The position numbers were made by a program, and so were the translations under genes. The notes under the pieces are model-generated. The model was not told the origin of the DNA and did not search any database. It worked only from the letters and a program-made list of their open reading frames with translations. From positions 1-8,352 of the forward strand of contig CAJAFJ010000319.1 of NCBI GenBank assembly GCA_903938955.1: a stretch of DNA of 8,352 bases. The letters run 5' to 3'. Positions within the stretch are counted from its first letter, which is position 1. Each line of letters begins with the position of its first letter. Shown here in pieces: positions 1 through 5,271 of the stretch. This stretch comes from an uncultured beta proteobacterium (GTDB taxonomy: Bacteria; Pseudomonadota; Gammaproteobacteria; Burkholderiales; Burkholderiaceae).

Positions 1-962
1 ATCACCGAGGTGGTGTCCATCAGCGCGTTCACACCGGCGCACAGAGACTCAATCGGACCGCTCTTGCCTTCCAGCGGAATACGCTGTGACAAATCACCGC
101 GTTGCGCGGCGGCCGTGACCGTCTGCGCTTGCTCGACCGCATTGCGCAGCATGGTGTTGGCCTGCACTTCGGCGGAGACATCGGTGGCGATTTTCACAAT
201 CTTGAAAACACGGCCCATTTCGTCGGTCACCGGGGCGTAAACCGCCTGCAGCGAGACTTCTTTGCCCGACTTGGTGATGCGTTTGAAGGTCGAATTTTGT
301 GCTTTTCCGTCATTCAGATCGCGCCAAAATTGGGCATAGGCCGGGGCGTTGGCGAGTGCCGGATCGACAAACATACGGTGGTGTTTGCCCACAATCTCGT
401 CACGCTGGTAACCCATCGTCTGCAAAAAGTTCTTGTTGGCCTTTTGCACATGGCCGCCCAGGTCAAACTCGATATACGCGTAGGAGGCATCAATCGCGTT
501 CAGAATACCGGTCGCATTTTGACGTTCGATTTCAGCGTCGGTGATGTCGTAGCGCACGCCCAGGTACTTCATGGGCTTGCCGTTGTCACCCATGATCGGG
601 GCCACCACGGCATCCACGTAATAAGGCGTGCCGTCTTTGGCCCGGTTTTTGATGATGCCGCGAAAGATATCACCACGCCCAATGGTGGACCACAGTTGCT
701 TGAAGGTCTCTTTGGGCATGTCCGGGTGACGCGTCGTGTTGTGCGGGTGCCCGATCAACTCACTGCGGCTGTACTTGGAGACTTCCAGGAACTTCTCATT
801 GATGCTGAGGATGTCGCCTTTTTTATCGGACTCGGAGACGATGCTCGTCAGATTCATGATGTCAGTGCGGACCTTCAGCTCGGTTTCAAGCTCGGCGATC
901 CGGCGTTCCAGAGCGCCCCCATTGAGAAGGCGATCAATCCACGACGTATTTTTTTGTGACAT
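1..962 (-). CDS. Soluble PAS-PAS methyl-accepting chemotaxis protein (C-terminus cut by window edge)
   Basis: About 320 N-terminal residues are visible; the frame stays open to base 1, so the signalling domain lies outside. No membrane segment is seen, so the receptor is probably cytoplasmic. After a short helical start come PAS1 (about 35-143) and PAS2 (about 153-265), each with an N-x-x-F-L motif followed by a Y-x-R-x-E-[LI]-[IV]-G stretch (Y64, G71 in PAS1; G184-Y185, G192 in PAS2). PAS1 has RHPDMP (78-83), W91 and an IKNRAKDG stretch, which match the FAD-binding PAS of Aer. PAS2 has GKHHRMF (192-198), as in BdlA-type receptors. Residues about 275-318 (GDLSQRI and following) look HAMP-like. 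The ATG at 962 is preceded by GAAAGA at 9 bases. The gene lies 75 bases after cheW and presumably feeds redox or metabolic state to CheA/CheW. The family call is secure; FAD binding is inferred. Confidence 0.88.
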   Translation of the reverse strand, partial: MSQKNTSWIDRLLNGGALERRIAELETELKVRTDIMNLTSIVSESDKKGDILSINEKFLEVSKYSRSELIGHPHNTTRHPDMPKETFKQLWSTIGRGDIFRGIIKNRAKDGTPYYVDAVVAPIMGDNGKPMKYLGVRYDITDAEIERQNATGILNAIDASYAYIEFDLGGHVQKANKNFLQTMGYQRDEIVGKHHRMFVDPALANAPAYAQFWRDLNDGKAQNSTFKRITKSGKEVSLQAVYAPVTDEMGRVFKIVKIATDVSAEVQANTMLRNAVEQAQTVTAAAQRGDLSQRIPLEGKSGPIESLCAGVNALMDTTSV

Positions 963-1037
963 GCGATTATTTCTTTCAGTAGAACGAAGAAGGAAAGTTA
1001 ACTTGAATGAAGTGGAAAGAAAGGGCGACAACGAACC

Positions 1038-1526
1038 TTAAATTTGCAGGACCTGTTCAGCCATCAAGGCCATGTCGTCAATATTGAGCGCGCGCTCCGG
1101 CGCCAAAATCACCACGAATTCGCCTTCGACTTTGCCCAGGCCGTGGATGAAATCGCGTTGAATCGTGGTCCCGAACTGGGGTGGTGGCTCAATCTGCTGC
1201 GTCGCGATGTCGATCACTTCGCTGACGGCGTCCACCATCAAGCCCAGTTCCATCTTTTCGCCGTCGCTGCTGGCATCGATCACGATGATGCAGGTCTTGC
1301 CCCCGACTTGCGCTTGCCCGCGGCCAAAACGGGCCTGCAGGTCAATCACCGGCACCACCGCACCGCGCAGGTTGATGACGCCGCGCACAAAATTCGGCAT
1401 CAGGGGCACCGCCGTCATGGCGCCATGCTGGATGATTTCGCGCACGGTGCGGATGTCCATCGCGAACACCTCGCCGCTGAGCACAAACGTCAGGTACTGC
1501 TGGGTCGTGGCAGCGGGCGGTGTCAT
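1038..1526 (-). CDS. cheW: Chemotaxis coupling protein CheW
   Basis: A 162-residue protein of normal CheW length that bridges receptor hairpins and the CheA P5 domain in cytoplasmic signalling arrays. Visible hallmarks are the YLTFVLSGEVFAMDI opening strands (about 11-25), VREIIQ (28-33), and the central NLRGAVVPVIDL segment (52-63), whose Arg54-Gly55 is the conserved receptor/kinase contact region. The C-terminal half (EKMELGLMVDAVSEVI, then a GLGKVEGEFVVIL strand) completes the double barrel. The ATG overlaps the TGA of a preceding 16-codon ORF (ATGA), and no convincing Shine-Dalgarno sequence precedes the cheW ATG itself, so translation is probably coupled to that ORF. cheA lies just upstream in the same direction. 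Confidence 0.96.
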   Translation of the reverse strand: MTPPAATTQQYLTFVLSGEVFAMDIRTVREIIQHGAMTAVPLMPNFVRGVINLRGAVVPVIDLQARFGRGQAQVGGKTCIIVIDASSDGEKMELGLMVDAVSEVIDIATQQIEPPPQFGTTIQRDFIHGLGKVEGEFVVILAPERALNIDDMALMAEQVLQI

Positions 1527-1573
1527 GCTTTAACCGTCGGCTGGGTGCCGATTTTGAAATTATTCAGGTTCAT
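1523..1573 (-). CDS. 16-residue ORF overlapping cheW start; possible MCP N-terminal remnant
   Basis: The peptide reads MNLNNFKIGTQPTVKA and then stops at TGA, which shares bases with the cheW ATG. It has a good GGAG ribosome-binding site 7 bases upstream, better than anything seen for cheW, so it may deliver ribosomes to cheW. Its first ten residues resemble the cytoplasmic N-terminus of many betaproteobacterial MCPs (MNLNNFKIGTRLG-type, from memory of that family). This suggests the start of an MCP gene once located between cheA and cheW, with the body deleted and the start kept. It could equally be a simple leader peptide. Too short to judge by coding statistics. Confidence 0.5.
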   Translation of the reverse strand: MNLNNFKIGTQPTVKA

Positions 1574-1580
1574 GGAAAAA

Positions 1581-1584
1581 CTCC
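1581..1584 (-). promoter_or_regulatory. Shine-Dalgarno GGAG for the mini-ORF/cheW pair
   Basis: GGAG lies on the minus strand with 7 bases (TTTTTCC) before the ATG at 1573. It is the only strong ribosome-binding site between cheA and cheW. It supports initiation at the mini-ORF, with cheW reached through the ATGA overlap. Confidence 0.6.
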
Positions 1585-1621
1585 AACAAGGGGGGCAAAT
1601 CAAACCTTGGCTGAACGCTGT

Positions 1622-3841
1622 CTAGCTGGTGGCCAAGGTCGTGCCCGTGACAGGGGCATGACCCGGGCGACTGAGATCGGCCGTGACCAGGTCACCCAGC
1701 GAGCTCACGTCCAGAATCAGCGCCACCTCGCCACTGCCGAGAATGCTCGACCCCGAAATACCCCGCAAGGTTTTGAACAACCGGCCCAGCGGCTTGATGA
1801 CGGTTTGCTGCTGCCCGAGCAGCACTTCGACTTCAATCCCGTACTTGCCGCGTGACGAATTCACCACCACCACACTGACCCGGTCCGGCAGCGCGGAGTC
1901 GACGGTGTAGAGCGTGCGCAAGCGGATCACCGGCAGCACAGCGCCGCGCAGCTCCAGACAGTGCCGCCCGGCCGAATCGACCTTGACGTGCTGGCCGCCC
2001 GACTCGATGACTTCCACCACCGACTCCAGCGGCAAGACAAATTTGGACTTACCCACACCGACCAAAAAGCCATCAATGATGGCCAGGGTGAGTGGCAGCC
2101 GAATGTCGACCTGCAAACCCTGGCCCGGGTTGCTGGTCAGCTTGAGGGTGCCGCGCAAGGCTTCAATGTTGCGCCGCACCACATCCATGCCTACACCGCG
2201 GCCGGAGAGGTTGGTGACCTGTTCGGCGGTGGAGAAACCGGGCTCAAAAATCAGCATGTTGATGGCGTCATCGGACGGCACCACGCCTTGCTCGACCAAT
2301 CCGCGGTTCCAGGCGCGCTGCAATACGCGCTCGCGGTTGATGCCGCGGCCATCGTCCTCGATGCGGATCAAAATGGCGCCGGTCTCGTGCTGCGCGCTCA
2401 AAATCAACTTGCCCGCCGCCGGTTTGCCGGCCGCCAAACGCTCCTGCGCGGGCTCCAGACCGTGGTCGAGCGAATTGCGCACCAAGTGCATCAGCGGGTC
2501 GGCAATTTTTTCGACCATCGATTTGTCGAGCTCGGCATCGCCACCGACGATTTCAAAATTAACGGTTTTGCCCAGGCTGGAGGCGGTGTCGCGCACCACC
2601 CGGCGGAAGCGGCTGAAGGTTTCACCCACCGGCACCATGCGCAAGCCCAGCGTACCGTTGCGGATTTCTTCAATCAGGCTGTTCATTTGAAGATTGGTTT
2701 CCACCAACGCGCTTTGACGTGTCTCGCGGGCCAGCAGCGTGGCACCGGCACCGGCAATCACCAGTTCGCCCAGCAGGTTGATCACGGCATCCAGCCGGTC
2801 GGCCTGCACGCGGATGTAGCGCCCTTCTTCGCCGCCACTGGTTTCGCGTAATTTTTGCTGTTTGCCCAGTGCCGCCTCGACCGCTTCGGGGGCCACGCCG
2901 ACCTGCGTTTCCAGCAAGCCGCCGAGCTTGGCTTTGGGCACGGCATGCATGCCGTGCGACTGTTGTTGCGTGCTCAGGACCTGCGTCAACTGGTCCTGGG
3001 TCACGGCGCCGACCGACACTAACAAGTCACCCAAGCGCGGGGTTTCCGGCATTTCTTCAATCTGACGGGCTTGCTTTTGCCCCGGCGTTTCGGGCGCAAT
3101 CACGTTGAGCTCGCAGTCATCGGCGACAAAACTGAAGGCGCCTTCAACGTCTTCACGGCTGGCCTTGGACTCCAGTTCCATGCCAAAGCTCAAGTAACAA
3201 GTTTCAGGATTCAGGTTGAGCAGCGAGGGCACCGCATCCACGCCACAGCGCATCGACAAGACCTGCCCAAGGCTGCCCAGGTAGCGGGCAATCGACAAGG
3301 GGTCCATGCCGTTGCGGAAGGTCTCGGGGCCAAAACTGGCGTTGATGGTCCACTTGATCAGCGAGCCGGGCGCGGGTTGGCTCGGCGTGCTGTCTGTAGC
3401 GGCAGGTTCGCTTTTGGTTTTGGCCTCGGTCAGCGCGCAGAGCTGAATCACCAGATCCGCCCGCTCGTCTTTTTGCTCGGGCGTGTCGGCCGACTCATCC
3501 GAGGCGGTGGCGACCAAAAATTTGATCTGGTCATTGCACTTCAGCAGCAAGGTGCTGAGTTCGGGGCCCAGCACAATGACGCCTTCGCGCATTTGATCCA
3601 GCAGGGTTTCGACGTGGTGCGTGAATTCGACCACCTTGCTCAAGCCAAAAATGCCGGCCGAGCCCTTGACGGTGTGCGCGCAGCGAAAGAGCGAGTCGAG
3701 CAACTCGCGGTCGTTGGGCTGCTCTTCGAGTTCCAGCAACAAGGTCTCGATCGCTTCGGTTTGCTCCACCGCCTCACTGATGAAGGCCGGCATGGCGGCG
3801 GCGATGAAATCCTGGTCTGCGTCGTTGCTTGAATAACTCAT
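1622..3841 (-). CDS. cheA: Chemotaxis histidine kinase CheA
   Basis: A 739-residue cytoplasmic kinase that autophosphorylates in receptor/CheW arrays and passes phosphate to CheY. Domains in order: P1 HPt about 10-115, with phospho-acceptor His56 in AHTVKGSAGIFG; a P2-like region about 163-250 (TFRNGMDP, then CYLSFGMEL); a linker with two motifs resembling MshEN repeats (269-292 RLGDLLVSVG..., 305-328 KLGGLLETQ...); P3 dimerisation about 342-415; P4 ATPase with N-box HLVRNSLDHG (452-461), DDGRG (496-500), FEPGFST (532-538) and GRGVGM (547-552); and the CheW-like P5 from about 585 to 725. All catalytic motifs are intact. The ATG overlaps the STAS gene stop (ATGA) and has AAGGAG 7 bases upstream. 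There is no receiver domain, so it relies on separate response regulators. Confidence 0.97.
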   Translation of the reverse strand: MSYSSNDADQDFIAAAMPAFISEAVEQTEAIETLLLELEEQPNDRELLDSLFRCAHTVKGSAGIFGLSKVVEFTHHVETLLDQMREGVIVLGPELSTLLLKCNDQIKFLVATASDESADTPEQKDERADLVIQLCALTEAKTKSEPAATDSTPSQPAPGSLIKWTINASFGPETFRNGMDPLSIARYLGSLGQVLSMRCGVDAVPSLLNLNPETCYLSFGMELESKASREDVEGAFSFVADDCELNVIAPETPGQKQARQIEEMPETPRLGDLLVSVGAVTQDQLTQVLSTQQQSHGMHAVPKAKLGGLLETQVGVAPEAVEAALGKQQKLRETSGGEEGRYIRVQADRLDAVINLLGELVIAGAGATLLARETRQSALVETNLQMNSLIEEIRNGTLGLRMVPVGETFSRFRRVVRDTASSLGKTVNFEIVGGDAELDKSMVEKIADPLMHLVRNSLDHGLEPAQERLAAGKPAAGKLILSAQHETGAILIRIEDDGRGINRERVLQRAWNRGLVEQGVVPSDDAINMLIFEPGFSTAEQVTNLSGRGVGMDVVRRNIEALRGTLKLTSNPGQGLQVDIRLPLTLAIIDGFLVGVGKSKFVLPLESVVEVIESGGQHVKVDSAGRHCLELRGAVLPVIRLRTLYTVDSALPDRVSVVVVNSSRGKYGIEVEVLLGQQQTVIKPLGRLFKTLRGISGSSILGSGEVALILDVSSLGDLVTADLSRPGHAPVTGTTLATS

Positions 3842-4146
3842 GCCGCCACTCCTTGTGCATCCGTTTTGAGGTAGCGCGGGTCCAGCCAGTGAGCCAGACC
3901 CAGCGTGCGACAGGCCTCCATAAACACCGTGCTGGCCGCCACCAGGCGCCAGGTCACATCCATGTTGCTCAGGGCCGCTAGCAACTGCAGGCCGGACCCA
4001 TCGACTTCGCCGACGTGTGCCGCGGACACTTCCAGGTGACTGCTCGACTTGGCGCTTTGCTCTGTGACCCAGGCCAGCAAGGCATCTCGGGTTTCAAGTG
4101 CGCTGTAAATCGTCATCTCGGCCGGTAGCTCAAAAGGTTTACTCAT
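3838..4146 (-). CDS. Small STAS-domain protein
   Basis: A 102-residue single STAS domain (SpoIIAA / anti-sigma-antagonist / MlaB fold). The core signature is LEVSAAHVGEVDGSGLQLL (38-56), the strand-loop-helix that in SpoIIAA carries the phosphorylated serine. Here the equivalent position after Asp49 is Gly50, with Ser51 next, so canonical Ser phosphorylation is doubtful. Such STAS proteins often sit directly upstream of cheA in proteobacterial chemotaxis operons; their role there is not firmly known to me. The start at ATG 4146 is chosen because the domain begins there. A longer in-frame ATG at 4251 would overlap the end of cheY and add residues unlike STAS. The only ribosome-binding site is a weak GGA 7 bases upstream. 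The stop overlaps the cheA ATG. Confidence 0.85.
   Translation of the reverse strand: MSKPFELPAEMTIYSALETRDALLAWVTEQSAKSSSHLEVSAAHVGEVDGSGLQLLAALSNMDVTWRLVAASTVFMEACRTLGLAHWLDPRYLKTDAQGVAA
3849..3854 (-). promoter_or_regulatory. Shine-Dalgarno AAGGAG for cheA
   Basis: AAGGAG lies on the minus strand 7 bases before the cheA ATG and inside the last codons of the STAS gene. It fixes the cheA start and shows that cheA can initiate independently as well as by coupling through the shared ATGA. Confidence 0.85.
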
Positions 4147-4189
4147 CACTGGGTCCAGGTGGTCAAGGGAACTTCTAGGGCACTTGCCA

Positions 4190-4211
4190 GGCCGCGTGAC
4201 ATCACGCAGCC
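4190..4211 (-). other. Intercistronic RNA hairpin between cheY and the STAS gene
   Basis: On the minus-strand transcript GGCUGCGUGA pairs with UCACGCGGCC (one U-G wobble) around a two-base UG turn, just downstream of the cheY stop. A smaller GGCA/UGCC inverted repeat follows at 4188-4179. There is no U-tract after the stem, so it is not a standard Rho-independent terminator. It could protect the 3' end of an upstream mRNA segment or moderate read-through. Confidence 0.5.
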
Positions 4212-4222
4212 AAGCTAAAAAC

Positions 4223-4591
4223 TCAAGGCAGGCAGAGCTTGGACACCGCATTCACCAGCGAAGCGGGGGAGAAGGGCTTGACCATCCAGGCCTTGGCGCC
4301 AGCCGCTTTGCCTTCTTCTTTTTTCGACTCCTGGCTCTCGGTGGTGAGCATCAGAATCGGCAAGAAACGGTAGGCGGGCAAGGCTTTGGCGGCTTTGACA
4401 AACTCAATACCGTTCATGCGGGGCATGTTCACATCGCACACGGCCATGCCGATTTTTCGGCCATCCAGCAAAGCCAACGCCGCCACGCCGTCACCGGCCT
4501 GAATCACGTCGTAACCCGCGCCCTGCAGCGCCATGGCCACCACTTGGCGCAGGCTGGCCGAGTCATCAATCACCAAAATTGTTTGTGCCAT
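4223..4591 (-). CDS. cheY: Chemotaxis response regulator CheY
   Basis: A 122-residue single receiver domain without output module. The phosphorylation site is intact: acidic pair Asp9-Asp10 (VIDDSAS), phospho-acceptor Asp53 (VCDVNMPRMNG), Thr83 (LTTES) and Lys105 (VKPF). CheA phosphorylates such proteins, and the phospho-form binds the flagellar switch (or acts on pili in PilG-like systems). The neighbouring cheA, cheW and receptors favour flagellar chemotaxis. Start: ATG 4591 has AAGAGG 9 bases upstream and gives the family's usual N-terminus (MAQTILVIDD). An in-frame TTG at 4609 would add six residues but overlaps the previous gene's stop, so it was not used. The ribosome-binding site overlaps that upstream stop codon, tying cheY to the CheZ-like gene. 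Confidence 0.93.
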   Translation of the reverse strand: MAQTILVIDDSASLRQVVAMALQGAGYDVIQAGDGVAALALLDGRKIGMAVCDVNMPRMNGIEFVKAAKALPAYRFLPILMLTTESQESKKEEGKAAGAKAWMVKPFSPASLVNAVSKLCLP

Positions 4592-4605
4592 ACAAAAAAA
4601 CCTCT

Positions 4606-5271
4606 TCAAAAAAATGTAGTTTCAATACCGTTATCGGGCTGCGAATCGTCGCCTGAAGGCGTGTTGGCGGTATGTCCAATATGCTGTTCCGCCATGGCGT
4701 ACTGTGATTCGAGTCGCGCCAGCCATGCCTGCGGGGCCAAGGCGGTGCGATCCGTCCCCGGCGCCAGCAGGATGGTCTGCAGACGCTGAATGTCTTCGTG
4801 CAGCAGGGTGATCATTTGACTGATACGGTCCTGGTACTGAAAGCCGACGTACATCCGGTCCACCTGCCGGGTCACCATTTGGGTTTCGTGCTCGAAAGGC
4901 TTGGCAATGTCTTCCAGCGCCGCCACCGACTGCCCGACCATCGCCAACACATGACGAATGGCCGCCGCGGCGGGCTCATCGAGTCGCGCCAGCAGCGGCG
5001 TGAGTTCGTTGTCACAGGCCTGTGCCAATTGGGTAATGCCGCCTTCACCATGCGACAGCGCGGCGGTGATCTGGTGCGACTGGCGCGCAGCCTGGTCCAG
5101 GTGCGGTCCAATTTCGGCAAAGGCCGAGATCATTTCCGAGACTGCAGCTTCAGACTGGGTGCGCGAAATGGCCAGTTGATGCGCCCACACGGGCAGCACC
5201 GCGAGGCTGAGGGTCACCAAGTCCGAATGGATGTCAGACGCCGTTTGGGGCTGTTGATCTTTGCTCATCAT
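4606..5271 (-). CDS. CheZ-like coiled-coil protein, candidate CheY-P phosphatase
   Basis: A 221-residue protein without signal peptide or membrane segment, largely helical. Residues 144-153 read FQYQDRISQM. This aligns with the catalytic helix of E. coli CheZ (FQDLTGQVI), placing Asp148 and Gln152 on the CheZ Asp143/Gln147 pair that removes phosphate from CheY. A long helix precedes it (about 101-142), and a polar acidic linker leads to an acidic-aromatic tail (DNGIETTFF), comparable in position to CheZ's C-terminal CheY-binding peptide. cheY is the very next gene, its ribosome-binding site overlapping this stop. The ATG (5271, or the adjacent ATG at 5268) directly follows the TAA of the MCP with no clear ribosome-binding site, so it is probably coupled. 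Overall similarity to CheZ is low; a receptor-accessory coiled coil is the alternative. Confidence 0.6.
   Translation of the reverse strand: MMSKDQQPQTASDIHSDLVTLSLAVLPVWAHQLAISRTQSEAAVSEMISAFAEIGPHLDQAARQSHQITAALSHGEGGITQLAQACDNELTPLLARLDEPAAAAIRHVLAMVGQSVAALEDIAKPFEHETQMVTRQVDRMYVGFQYQDRISQMITLLHEDIQRLQTILLAPGTDRTALAPQAWLARLESQYAMAEQHIGHTANTPSGDDSQPDNGIETTFF

Noticed and set aside
102..959. 285-codon plus-strand open frame at the left edge
   Set aside because: Antisense shadow of the PAS-PAS receptor, whose minus-strand frame has clear domain motifs.
995..1004. AAGTTAACTT palindrome between cheW and the PAS receptor
   Set aside because: Only 10 bases, AT-rich, with no second copy seen and no known operator match; compatible with chance.
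1961..3832. Several plus-strand open frames across cheA (for example 1961-2851 and 3071-3832)
   Set aside because: All are antisense to cheA, which has all its catalytic motifs intact; none shows motifs of its own.
3838..4251. Longer STAS gene starting at ATG 4251
   Set aside because: The extra 35 residues overlap the cheY 3' end and do not look like a STAS N-terminus; the domain begins at Met 4146.
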